DNA of 39,450 nt, taken from the NCBI GenBank assembly GCA_018673955.1, contig JABHBJ010000042.1, forward strand, positions 1 to 39,450, read 5' to 3'. Positions 8,112 through 16,223 of this stretch are shown here, piece by piece. This DNA is from Chloroflexota bacterium. Lineage in GTDB: Bacteria > Chloroflexota > Dehalococcoidia > Lucifugimonadales > Lucifugimonadaceae. Each line of letters begins with the position of its first letter. Positions within the stretch are counted from its first letter, which is position 1. The notes under the pieces were generated by a model. The model ran no database searches and was not told the origin of the DNA. It worked only from the letters and a program-made list of their open reading frames with translations. The translations under genes were made by a program, and so were the position numbers.

Positions 8112-8198
8112 CTAGAAATTCCAAACGACTTGAATCACCAGAAGTAGGATGATGATCAAAGTCGATGCTGCAGCCGGTAGAGCGATTAGTCTGCTCAT
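8112..8198 (-). CDS. possible 28-residue membrane peptide
   Basis: An ATG at 8198 opens a 28-codon frame ending with TAG at 8112-8114. The peptide starts MSRLIALPAAAS and continues with a run of Ile, Leu and Val, then ends VVWNF, a pattern of a single membrane span with an N-terminal Arg. No clear ribosome-binding site is seen. It is the only gene-like item in the 295-base gap 8075-8369. It could be chance. Confidence 0.25.
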   Translation of the reverse strand: MSRLIALPAAASTLIIILLLVIQVVWNF

Positions 8199-8369
8199 AT
8201 CTACAGTCTTGAAATTCCACCGTTTCAAAGTGAAACCCATCTCTAAGTGTTAACCCCCACAGTCGTCGGCGCGAGGTTACGCACATTTGTAATTGATGTT
8301 TGGAGATTTTGGGTCGTCCCGGCTAATGTGGATGCGTTGACTGGTAATTAGAGAAAGAGAAAACGCTAT

Positions 8370-8885
8370 ATGACCGATGATCGGCACTACTTCACGACTG
8401 TAGACGGCCAGTTCGGTAACCTGACGCTAGTGGCTACTGATCGTGGACTTAGGGCGTTACTTTGGCCAGATGACTCGGCATCTCGCGTGCCTTTGCCTTC
8501 TGAATTAGTGGCTGATCATAATCATTCAGTGCTAGCAACCGCACGACTTCAGGTCGAAGAGTATTTATCTAGCGATCGAACCGAATTCGATCTCAAATTT
8601 GATTTGCGAGGCACCGAATTCCAGCAAGAGGTGTGGCTGGGTCTGGCGTCGATTGCGCTTGGAGAAACTTCAACTTATGGCGAGTTGGCGATGCGAATTG
8701 GTCGTCGCAAAGCGATTCGGGCTGTGGGAGCTGCCGTTGGTAGGAATCCGATATCTATTATCTTGCCGTGCCACCGAGTTATTGGCGCTTCAGGCGACCT
8801 GACGGGCTTCGCAGGTGGAATCGAGACCAAGCGAAGCATGCTGGCGTTCGAAGGCGCAGAGATTGGGTGTGAAGATCGTACTTGA
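8370..8885 (+). CDS. ogt: methylated-DNA--protein-cysteine methyltransferase
   Basis: The 171-residue protein repairs O6-alkylguanine by moving the alkyl group to its own Cys. The acceptor motif PCHRV is at 133-137 with C134. The helix-turn-helix region around FQQEVWLGLASIALGETSTY and the GRRKAIRAVGAA block (111-122, including the arginine-finger region) precede it, and GFAGGIETKRSMLAFEG follows. The N-terminal domain is short. The purine-rich AGAAAGAG upstream of the ATG can serve as ribosome-binding site. It converges on the second sulfatase. Confidence 0.95.
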   Translation: MTDDRHYFTTVDGQFGNLTLVATDRGLRALLWPDDSASRVPLPSELVADHNHSVLATARLQVEEYLSSDRTEFDLKFDLRGTEFQQEVWLGLASIALGETSTYGELAMRIGRRKAIRAVGAAVGRNPISIILPCHRVIGASGDLTGFAGGIETKRSMLAFEGAEIGCEDRT

Positions 8886-8903
8886 TGTTCACGATTTCAC
8901 TAT

Positions 8904-8933
8904 CCAATCCCTCCCACTGAGAGAGAGGTTGGG
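8904..8933. repeat. imperfect CT-rich palindrome between convergent genes
   Basis: A CCAATCCCTC-type left arm and a GAGAGAGGTTGG right arm form an imperfect hairpin. It resembles the copy at 12276-12298, and both lie between convergent genes. Confidence 0.4.
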
Positions 8934-8942
8934 CTCGGGCAG

Positions 8943-10415
8943 CTAAACAGTTGGTAGTGGCATGTCGTCCCCGGTTTCATCCTGCCAGATTCTTATTCGA
9001 GCTGCCATTTGGCGAATTCGATCGATGTGTTCGGGATTATTGAACAAGTTGTTAAGTTCGGCAGGATCGGTATTCAGATCGTATAGCTCGCATTGATCAC
9101 CAGGTGACAAGTTCAGTTTCCAGCGATCGCCGGTAACGACGCCACGCCACGGAATCGAAACCATTCGGTTGATATCGGGAGATCCTAGATTGCGATCGCC
9201 CATTCCGTTCCACTGGATGAATACGTCGTTGTCTGAAAGATCTTCCTCACCTCGAAGCACTGGTCGTAGTGATTTTCCTTCGATGTGATCGGGAATTTCA
9301 CTGCCTGAAAGATCCAGAAGCGTAGGTACGAGGTCGACCTGTCCAACAGAACCTGCGACACGTGTTTGCTTGTCGTTGTTCATCCAAGGGACATACATTA
9401 GGAACGGTACGTTCGACGCCTCCTCATATAGAGATCGTTTTTCGAGCATGCCGTGGTCGCCAGCCATCTCGCCGTGCTCGCTAGTGAACACGATGATCGT
9501 ATTGTCGGCCTGTCCGCTTTCTTCAAGCGATTCAAAGATTTTTCCGACTTGGGTGTCGACTAGCGTCACATTTGCGAAGTACTGGGCACGAAGCTTGCGA
9601 AAACCTTCTTCAGTGGTCGTATCGTGAACGTCGCCACCGGCTTCACCTAGCGGATTATTTCCGCCGCCCATGTAGTAGTCAGACCGCAATCGATTTACGA
9701 GTGATCCTGAATCGGGGCGAACGCGAAAACCAGGGCCAACTTCGATTTGGTCGGGATCATAGAGATCGTTCAGAGGGCCAGTATACGGTGGGTGTGGTTC
9801 GAAGAAGTTCACATACAGCATCCACGGTTGATCGGCATGATCGCCTTCAGGGAACTCTCTGATGAACTCCGATGCCTTATGTCCCAAGAATCCGGCTTGG
9901 GTCTGCTCTTCGGTGAGCTCTGCGACTCCTACCCAGCCCTCGTAGGACACCGACATCGATGGCGGTTCAACTCCGTGATCTCGAAGCCACTGGTTGTACG
10001 GAGCTTCCTGATATCGATATTCCTTACGAGTGATGCGCACTCGTTGGAAATCTTCAACAGCTTCCCAAGTATCGAAACCGTGCTGAGCCGTCATGTCGTC
10101 ACCCAAGTGCCACTTGCCCATGTGGGCGTTGTAGTACTCGTCGTCGATCATATCGCCGATCGTCTTAATGTCTCGTGACAACGGAATATTGTTGCGCTGT
10201 AAGCCGGTTGCATACGGATACAGGCCAGTCATAATCGACGCACGGGCGGGAGTGCATACAGGCTGCGTGACATATGCATTTTCGAATACAAAGCTCTTAT
10301 CGGCAAGCTTGTCGAGGTTTGGGGTTTTGATCCAATTGTTGCCGTAAGCGCGCATCGAATCTTGACGCTGCTGGTCGGTGAGGATAAAGAGGATATTGGG
10401 CTTGCGATCTTGCAT
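8943..10415 (-). CDS. type I sulfatase (second copy, different subfamily)
   Basis: The 490-residue protein has the formylglycine motif CTPAR with C54, inside VCTPARASIMTGLYP. D14 and Q15 in ILTDQQ mark the N-terminal metal site. GKWHLGDD, FFEPHPPYTGP and FTSEHGEMAGDHG follow in the order expected of alkaline-phosphatase-superfamily sulfatases. The DQQ and GDHG features place it nearer choline-sulfatase and heparan- or iduronate-type sulfatases than the one at 3909-5306. It has no signal peptide and starts MQDRKPNILFILTD, so it is probably cytoplasmic. The substrate is unknown. Confidence 0.92.
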   Translation of the reverse strand: MQDRKPNILFILTDQQRQDSMRAYGNNWIKTPNLDKLADKSFVFENAYVTQPVCTPARASIMTGLYPYATGLQRNNIPLSRDIKTIGDMIDDEYYNAHMGKWHLGDDMTAQHGFDTWEAVEDFQRVRITRKEYRYQEAPYNQWLRDHGVEPPSMSVSYEGWVGVAELTEEQTQAGFLGHKASEFIREFPEGDHADQPWMLYVNFFEPHPPYTGPLNDLYDPDQIEVGPGFRVRPDSGSLVNRLRSDYYMGGGNNPLGEAGGDVHDTTTEEGFRKLRAQYFANVTLVDTQVGKIFESLEESGQADNTIIVFTSEHGEMAGDHGMLEKRSLYEEASNVPFLMYVPWMNNDKQTRVAGSVGQVDLVPTLLDLSGSEIPDHIEGKSLRPVLRGEEDLSDNDVFIQWNGMGDRNLGSPDINRMVSIPWRGVVTGDRWKLNLSPGDQCELYDLNTDPAELNNLFNNPEHIDRIRQMAARIRIWQDETGDDMPLPTV

Positions 10416-10574
10416 CGTTAAATTTTTGCCTGCGATTACGAGTGAGAATTGTTCAGACTGGAATTTCTTATAGCGTTGAATTTTATTGCGGTCTAAGTGT
10501 TATCAGCCATCGTAAGGGTACGGCAATCCCGCTCACGCTCAATAGTGTGCGACGATGATCTCTGATTATGAGTT

Positions 10575-11111
10575 TTGATACTTTACGAACAACTTGAGAC
10601 TGATCGACTTCTTCTCATACCACTTACGGCTGATTCGCTGCGAACGATATCTCGACTCATATTCCCGGATCCGTTCTGATTGCCACTGATGTTGATGGAT
10701 GACTATCTCCCGGCCGTTTCACAGCGTTTGCGCTATGAAACATCGTAGGTCGTTTGGTAGGGATGGTTGTTCTTAGAAAAAGAATCTCGATGCGTGTTTT
10801 GAACGGTGGGTGTTAGTCGCTCGCCAGATGACACTCGAGCGGTTGGGCTGGCGTTTTCGGTCTACGACGATCAAGAGAACAATGGTAAGACCAAAAAAGG
10901 GGCCAAGGCTGTGGTCGATTGGATTCTGGCTCAGGTAGGAGTGAAGTTGCGGCGTATGACGATTCACTTGAGGAGCTTCTCTACCGTCCGAGTAGCTCAG
11001 CACGTTAAGTTCGAGTTAAAGGGAACTGTTCAAGACAATGTGATGGGCGAAGTTCACCTTTTCGAAGCGAAGAAACGCGTGATTATTCCTCCACCATCGA
11101 TCTCAGTTTAG
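10575..11111 (+). pseudogene. decayed GNAT acetyltransferase
   Basis: Read in one frame from TTG 10575 to TAG 11111, the 178-codon sequence follows a GNAT N-acetyltransferase from end to end. The N terminus has LETDRLLLIPLTADSL, typical of the first GNAT strand. The C-terminal half has NNGKTKKGAKAVVDWILAQ where active relatives have a GYATEGA-type acetyl-CoA loop, then STVRVAQHVKFELKGTV and GEVHLFEAKKR. Four stops break it: TGA 10677-10679, TAG 10746-10748, TAG 10758-10760 and TGA 10800-10802. The acetyl-CoA loop is also altered. There is no frameshift, so decay is mainly by substitution. Outside it, 10416-10574 and 11112-11269 hold no gene; one imperfect hairpin lies inside it at 10716-10741. 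Confidence 0.75.
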
Positions 11112-11269
11112 GTGGTTTTTGACCGCGTTGTTCGGTGATTCGTAGGCTTTAGCCCGACTATTTCGTGATTGCTGGATTCGATTTGTGACCTAGCGTCGCT
11201 TTAGCAATAGAATCGTGATGTCATCTTTTTTAGTCCCACGGTTTTTGACAACCAATCGGAGATATTCGC

Positions 11270-11686
11270 GTGCCAGATAGCTCGGAAACGAATTCACCTG
11301 AAACGACTTCAGAAGTTAAGTTCGAAGCTGCCACGAAGAAAAAACGCGAGATTCGACCGTGGGGTTCGTACGAAATTCTGACTAACGGGCCTGGTTTTCA
11401 GGCGAAGCGACTTACGGTGAAGGTCGAAAAGCGCCTTTCACTTCAGTGGCATCGCCACCGGGATGAAACGTGGGTTGTCGCACGTGGAACGGCTCGTGTG
11501 ACTGTTGGCGAAGAACAGTCCACGCTGGGTCGTGGCGAATCGATGTTCGTTGCTCGCAATATTCACCACCGAATCGAGAATATCTCTTCGGTCGAACCGC
11601 TAGAGATCATCGAAATACAGACAGGCGACTATTTGGGCGAAGACGATATCGTCCGAGTAGAAGACGATTTCGGTCGGGCTGAATAG
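11270..11686 (+). CDS. cupin, mannose-6-phosphate isomerase type II C-terminal family
   Basis: The 138-residue protein matches the C-terminal cupin domain of bifunctional ManC/AlgA-type enzymes, here as a stand-alone protein. Landmarks in order are RPWGSYEIL, FQAKRLTVKVEKRLSLQWH, HRHRDETWVVARGTARVTV (metal-binding His pair), and PLEIIEIQTGDYLGEDDIVR near the end. The first 25 residues are a polar tail. The start is GTG at 11270, with GGAG upstream. It could isomerise a sugar phosphate or act as a sugar-binding cupin; no nucleotidyltransferase domain is attached. Confidence 0.85.
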   Translation: MPDSSETNSPETTSEVKFEAATKKKREIRPWGSYEILTNGPGFQAKRLTVKVEKRLSLQWHRHRDETWVVARGTARVTVGEEQSTLGRGESMFVARNIHHRIENISSVEPLEIIEIQTGDYLGEDDIVRVEDDFGRAE

Positions 11687-11782
11687 GGAATTGAGAGTAT
11701 CTTTACCGTAATGTCTTGAATTTGAGCAGAATGGCGATCCGATCGCATCGGACGGATAGAATCTACTTGTGGGGAGAATCAA

Positions 11783-12253
11783 ATGGAAATGCTCGTACCG
11801 GATGATAAATTTCCGGACATCGAATTAGATATTGCTGGTGGTGGTTCGGTTTCGCTTCCGCGCGATGTCGCTGGGCACTGGACGTACGTTCTGCTCTACC
11901 GCGGTGGTTGGTGACCGTACTGCACTCGGCAGTTAGCTGAGGTGGAAGAATGGTTCGAGCGACTTCAAGAGTTAGATATTAAAATCGTAGCTGGCAATAC
12001 TGATGGTGATTCCGATACGGCTGAAACTCATGCCAATCACGATCTTTCGTTCCCTATAGCTCATAGTGTTCCTGTTGAAATTGCCGAGAAACTAGGTGCG
12101 TGGGTTGGTGAACGGCAGGGTAAGGCCATGGTTCAACCTTGCGAGTTCGTTATCAGGCCCGACGGGACAGTAGCGGCATCGATGTACACGACGACTCAGC
12201 TTGGACGTATGAAGCCTGAGGAAATCTGTAATTTCGTGAAGGCACGGATTTAG
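11783..12253 (+). CDS. peroxiredoxin/thioredoxin-fold selenoprotein (Sec44)
   Basis: The gene begins with ATG at 11783 after a good GGGGAG site and ends with TAG at 12253, giving 156 residues if the TGA at 11912-11914 is read as selenocysteine. Sequence on both sides of the TGA is in the same frame and forms one AhpC/TSA-like domain: LVPDDKFPDIEL, then VLLYRGGW-Sec-PYCTRQLAE (Sec44, Cys47), then VEEWFERLQELDIKIVAGN and the C-terminal EFVIRPDGTVAAS. Cysteine homologues have CPYC at this redox motif, so Sec replaces the reactive Cys. A SECIS-like hairpin follows at the right distance. The likely role is a thiol/peroxide oxidoreductase in the cytoplasm. A sequencing error (TGC to TGA) or a nonsense mutation is the alternative. 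Confidence 0.85.
11912..11944 (+). promoter_or_regulatory. Sec codon TGA and bacterial SECIS-like hairpin
   Basis: Bases 11925-11930 pair with 11936-11941 (one G-U pair), extended by 11923-11924 with 11943-11944 around a bulged G at 11942. The 5-base apical loop AGUUA (11931-11935) has G in its second position and starts 16 bases after the TGA. Both features fit the known bacterial SECIS rules. Confidence 0.65.
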
Positions 12254-12275
12254 CCGAGTAGATTCTGCCTTGATT

Positions 12276-12298
12276 CACCCTCTCCCTGTGGGGGAGGC
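12276..12298. repeat. CCCTCTCCC/GGGGAGG palindrome between convergent genes
   Basis: CTCCC (12282-12286) pairs with GGGAG (12292-12296) between the selenoprotein and the first enolase-superfamily gene. It resembles the copy at 8904-8933 and may act as a terminator in both directions. Confidence 0.4.
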
Positions 12299-12318
12299 GG
12301 CTCGTCCAAGCTGGACGC

Positions 12319-13446
12319 CTACTTGAGCGCTACTGAACCGTCTTCTCGGATTGGTGGTGCTACTAGAGCAGGGTCGAACGGGTGCATTGCGGGGGCGTCT
12401 TCGTTGAAGATGACTCCGAGCCCGGGCTTCTCGGATGGCGTGTACCAACCGTTTTCTAGTTTGATTATCACGTCGGTCATATCACGACGTGGCGGCACTT
12501 CTTCCTGAACCGATTCCTGAACGTCCCAAGAAGGCGAAGCAGTGCCAATGGCGATACATGCGGCGGTAGCGATCGGTCCTTGGAAGTTGTGTGGGCAGAT
12601 CTTGATGTGATGAGCTTCGGCGATCGTTGCAATCTTCTTCACGCCGGTAATTCCGCCAGCTACAGCGATGTCGGGTTTGAAGAACGCTGGCTTCGCCAAC
12701 TGGGCGTACTCACGGAATTCCCAAATGCCCATGTTTCGCTCACCAACGGCGAGCGGTAATCGCATTTTTGTCGCGACTTCACCCATTGCGATGACGGAAT
12801 CGGGAACGATCGGATCCTCGATGAAGTAAGGCCTTAGTTTTGCGACTTCGTCGCAGAATACTATGGCTTCGTGCGGCTGCATGTTCCTGTGAATCTCGAT
12901 TCCGATATCGAAATCCCAGCCCACAGTTTCCCGAACGGCTTCGACCATCTCGACCGCTAGGCCTATCATCCTGGTGTAAGTGAGTTCTGCCCAGTTCTTA
13001 GGCATTGGCGTGAACTTCAACGCAGAAAAACCTTGATCGAGGGCTTTCTTTGCGCCGACTGCGCACTCTTCAGGAGTGCTTCCGCCAATTCCCTGTGCGA
13101 TACCACGAACCTTTTGGCGAACTTTACCGCCAAGTAGATCCCAAACAGGTGCTTGAAGCCGTTTGCCCTTGATGTCCCATAGCGCCATGTCGATAGCGCT
13201 AATCGCACCACCAATGCTGTTACCACGGAATGCTGAGTTGTATCGCCAGAGATAGCTCCAAATGTGCTCGATATCACCGGCGTTCATCCCGATTATTGCG
13301 TCGGCGAATCCGTGAATGGTCGCTTCAGCTGCTTTCGGGTATGACCAATAGCAGGATTCTCCAATGCCTTCGGTTCCATCCTCGGTAGTGATTTTCACGA
13401 CGAGGTAACGGGCTACAAAAAACGTTTCAATTTTCGCAATTTTCAT
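12319..13446 (-). CDS. enolase-superfamily dehydratase, mandelate racemase group
   Basis: The 375-residue protein has the N-terminal capping domain (to about 110) and the modified TIM barrel. Metal ligands are E184, E210 (FIEDP) and E236 (VGERN), with the 26-residue spacings of mandelate racemase. The catalytic dyad is D259-H286 (CPHN), also at exact spacing. H186, two residues after the first ligand, is a second possible acid/base as in galactonate- and mannonate-type dehydratases. K144 stands on the second strand. It should remove water from an acid sugar to give a 2-keto-3-deoxy acid. The first ligand is Glu where Asp is usual. It is followed upstream on the same strand by an oxidoreductase and a related dehydratase. 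Confidence 0.9.
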   Translation of the reverse strand: MKIAKIETFFVARYLVVKITTEDGTEGIGESCYWSYPKAAEATIHGFADAIIGMNAGDIEHIWSYLWRYNSAFRGNSIGGAISAIDMALWDIKGKRLQAPVWDLLGGKVRQKVRGIAQGIGGSTPEECAVGAKKALDQGFSALKFTPMPKNWAELTYTRMIGLAVEMVEAVRETVGWDFDIGIEIHRNMQPHEAIVFCDEVAKLRPYFIEDPIVPDSVIAMGEVATKMRLPLAVGERNMGIWEFREYAQLAKPAFFKPDIAVAGGITGVKKIATIAEAHHIKICPHNFQGPIATAACIAIGTASPSWDVQESVQEEVPPRRDMTDVIIKLENGWYTPSEKPGLGVIFNEDAPAMHPFDPALVAPPIREDGSVALK

Positions 13447-13526
13447 TGTTTTTATTTCAGAGTGGGGAGGTGGGTCCGCAAATGGTTGATTAGTGGGGGT
13501 TGGGATTCGTGGTTAGGTTACGAGGA

Positions 13527-14777
13527 TTAAATATTCCAGTGGGCGTTGATGCTTGCTTCGTACTCTGCAGTTTCTTCGTTCTCGATTTCTTCGATAGTAA
13601 CCGGTCGGCCTAACACTGAAGATTCGAGCGCTGCGTTACAAACAGCGAGGTCTTTTCGTCCGACGTAAGCGTCAACTTCTGGCTTCGTCCCATCAGCAAT
13701 ACATTGCCCGAGTTCGTAGTACTCAAGCGCAACGAGGAACCGATCGGCATCCTCGAACGGCGTGTCGTAAGAGCCAAGCCGATCACTGCCAAAAAGACGG
13801 GTAGTTAGCTCGTCCAAATGGAAATCTGGGACGAGTTCGAGAACATCATCACCAGAAACCACTCCTACGCCATCGATAGTTAGTTTTAGCGGATTGCCTC
13901 GGCGTTGCTTTGCTGGCGCCATAGATCCTTTGCTGCCGTAGATCATTGCGTATTCTGTTGTTTCGCCGTGAGCTGCCCAGAACGAGGTCCACTGACCGAC
14001 CGCACCGTTCTTGAATTTGAGAGTGGATATGACCATATCTTCGGCTGTAGCATCGATTTCGTCAGGCACTTCGCTAGCCCAGTGCTCGTAGAAGTGTGCG
14101 ACACCGATCTTCTCGCCTTTGTACCGCTTTGGCTCCCAGACTTTCGATACGGCGTACACCTCTTCGATGTCGCCTAGGTAGTACATCATCTGGTCGACAG
14201 CATGAACGCCAGCATCTACGAAAATTCCACCAATGTTCTTGTAGTGCCGCCACGGCCAAATGATGATGTCGTTACCACCGCGAGCCGATCCGAGCAAGAA
14301 GCTGTACGGGTCGCCAATCGCACCGGAATCGAGAAGTGCTTTATTGAGTCGACACATAGGGTCACGTCGCTCTTGCTCGCCGACGCTGAGAACTTTGCCG
14401 CTACGCTTCCAGGCGTCGATTACTCGATTACAGCCTCGAACCGTGAGCGAAAGCGGCTTTTCGCAAAGAACGTTGTAGCCGAGATCAAACGCCATCTCGG
14501 CGACGAGATGATGCGAGCCTGAATCGGTAGTGATATCGACTGCCTCGATATCAGGTCGTTTCTTTTTCATATCTTCCATCGATGTGAAGATTTCGGGTCG
14601 GCTTCCGAGCATTTCCTCAGCTTTGTCGGCGAGGTGAATTGCGTTCTCTTCGCGGGTGTCGCAGACGGCGACAAGTTCGACGTTCGCCATCCCGCTTTCG
14701 TAAAGAGCTCCGAGCGCTCGTAGATGACGACCGCCCATGCCACCTGCTCCGACGATTGCGATAGGAATACTGACCAC
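13527..14777 (-). CDS. Gfo/Idh/MocA family oxidoreductase
   Basis: The 416-residue protein has the N-terminal Rossmann fold with GAGGMGG at 10-16 for NAD(P) binding and the family motif EKP at 106-108 with the catalytic Lys K107. FVDAGVHAVDQMMYYLGD near 187-204 carries the usual Asp/His pair of the C-terminal domain (D188, H192). Such enzymes oxidise or reduce hydroxyl groups of sugars and inositols. It starts with GTG at 14777, with GGAG about 8 bases upstream. It lies between two sugar-acid dehydratases on the same strand, which suggests a shared substrate pathway. Confidence 0.93.
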   Translation of the reverse strand: MVSIPIAIVGAGGMGGRHLRALGALYESGMANVELVAVCDTREENAIHLADKAEEMLGSRPEIFTSMEDMKKKRPDIEAVDITTDSGSHHLVAEMAFDLGYNVLCEKPLSLTVRGCNRVIDAWKRSGKVLSVGEQERRDPMCRLNKALLDSGAIGDPYSFLLGSARGGNDIIIWPWRHYKNIGGIFVDAGVHAVDQMMYYLGDIEEVYAVSKVWEPKRYKGEKIGVAHFYEHWASEVPDEIDATAEDMVISTLKFKNGAVGQWTSFWAAHGETTEYAMIYGSKGSMAPAKQRRGNPLKLTIDGVGVVSGDDVLELVPDFHLDELTTRLFGSDRLGSYDTPFEDADRFLVALEYYELGQCIADGTKPEVDAYVGRKDLAVCNAALESSVLGRPVTIEEIENEETAEYEASINAHWNI

Positions 14778-14865
14778 GATTTAGCTCCATAATCTTTTGT
14801 TTAGCCCGGCCTGAGTTAGGCATATTGGCAGTTTTACACCATCACCCGACGGTGTGGGGATGTGA

Positions 14866-15999
14866 CTACCGATCCTGAACGCTGCCGTCGAAACCGATTG
14901 GGGTGTCGAGGACTTTTGGATTTTCTGGGCCGGAAAGAGCGGCTTCGTTTAGTTCGATGCCGAGCCCGGGCCCTTCAGGAACGATGAGGTAGCCATCGAC
15001 AAGTTTTAGCGGCGTTACAAGAAGATCGCTCTTAGGCGGCTCAGATTCGCCGGTGTACTCCTGAAGAGCGAAGTTGGGAATACAGGCATCCAGTTGAACA
15101 CATGCTGCTGTGCTTACAGGAGAAAGCGGGTTGTGCGGAATTACTTTCACATGCTTCGCTTCAGCCATAGCTGCAACTTTTTTCGATCCTGAAAGTCCAC
15201 CGCATAAGCAGAGATCGGGTCGGATGTAAGACGCCGCGTTTGCTTCGAGAAGTTGTTCATATTCGAAGATCGTGGTGAAGCGTTCGCCGGTTGCGATTGG
15301 AATGTTGCACTGATCGGCTACATCTGCCATTCGCGCTGGACTATCGGGGAGCATCGGATCTTCGTAGAAGAACGGGTTGAACTGTTCAAGGCGTCGACCC
15401 AGCCAAATGCTTTCCGCTGGAGCCATTTGTCGGTGAATTTCGACACATATATCGACGTTACCCCCGACCGCTTCTTTGACGGCTCCGACGCGATCAACTG
15501 CTTCGTCTGCCCATTCTGTGTAGGATTTGTGCAGATAGTAGTCGGGTGCAAACGGCGTAAATCGAACTGCTGTAAAACCGTCTTTAGCAGCGGCGACAGC
15601 ACTCGCTACGAGGTCGTCTTTAGTGTCTCCTCCGACGTGCATGTAGCAGCGAACTTTGTCGCGTGTCTTACCGCCCATTAGATCGTAAATCGGTACGCCG
15701 AGTCGTTTGCCTTTGATGTCCCAAAGGGCGATGTCGATCGCTGAAAGCGCGCCTTGTACTACTGATCCCATGAAGTGTGATGAGCGATACAACCACTGGT
15801 AGTGATGTTCGATGTAGTCAGGGTTTTTACCTTTGAGGTATTCGGCCATCGTGTCGACCATCGTCTTGGTCGGTCGTTGCCAGCCGTGAACACCACCCTC
15901 ACCAATACCGACTGTTCCGTCTTCGCAGTAGATGCGAATCAACAACCAGCGATCCCAAAGAATGGTTTCGACACGTTCTATTTTGGTTGGTGTTGGCAT
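14866..15999 (-). CDS. enolase-superfamily dehydratase, mandelate racemase group (second)
   Basis: From the ATG at 15999 the protein has 377 residues. The frame is open to 16053, but the extra 18 residues precede the normal first strand (TKIERVETILWDRW), so the shorter start is preferred. Metal ligands are E187, E213 (YEDP) and E239 (TGER), and the dyad is D262-H289 (IPHNP), again with mandelate racemase spacing. H189 follows the first ligand in an E-x-H pattern, as in the gene at 12319-13446. It probably dehydrates an aldonic acid. A divergent promoter region of about 220 bases separates it from the D-aminoacylase-like gene. Confidence 0.9.
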   Translation of the reverse strand: MPTPTKIERVETILWDRWLLIRIYCEDGTVGIGEGGVHGWQRPTKTMVDTMAEYLKGKNPDYIEHHYQWLYRSSHFMGSVVQGALSAIDIALWDIKGKRLGVPIYDLMGGKTRDKVRCYMHVGGDTKDDLVASAVAAAKDGFTAVRFTPFAPDYYLHKSYTEWADEAVDRVGAVKEAVGGNVDICVEIHRQMAPAESIWLGRRLEQFNPFFYEDPMLPDSPARMADVADQCNIPIATGERFTTIFEYEQLLEANAASYIRPDLCLCGGLSGSKKVAAMAEAKHVKVIPHNPLSPVSTAACVQLDACIPNFALQEYTGESEPPKSDLLVTPLKLVDGYLIVPEGPGLGIELNEAALSGPENPKVLDTPIGFDGSVQDR

Positions 16000-16054
16000 T
16001 TTTGGCCTGATCTGTGTACTGACAGTGGGGTTGCTACGTGCAGAGGCACGCAAG

Positions 16055-16116
16055 CCGAATTGGTTTGATAGCCGAGAAGGTAGCTCTTAATTGAGGCGGT
16101 TACAAGATCAATTCGG
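16055..16116. promoter_or_regulatory. inverted repeat in a divergent promoter region
   Basis: CCGAATTG (16055-16062) and CAATTCGG (16109-16116) form a perfect 8-bp inverted repeat with 46 bases between the arms. It lies between divergent genes and may be an operator pair; no regulator gene is adjacent. Confidence 0.25.
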
Positions 16117-16223
16117 TTTGTGTTGGGCTCTTGGTGGAGTTATAACGACGGCACAAACGTGTATCGGCGTTCGTTAATCACACAATCGAACGTCCCATCG
16201 GACTGAATCCCAGACAACGGAAA

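Noticed and set aside
10985-11030. tRNA-like motifs (AGTAGCTCAG followed by GTTCGAGTT)
   Set aside because: The D-like and T-like boxes are only about 15 bases apart, no cloverleaf forms, and the bases lie in the GNAT pseudogene.
11783-12253. Two separate genes or a simple pseudogene split at the TGA
   Set aside because: Both sides share one frame and one domain, the TGA replaces a redox Cys, and a SECIS-like hairpin follows. A nonsense mutation is still possible but less likely.
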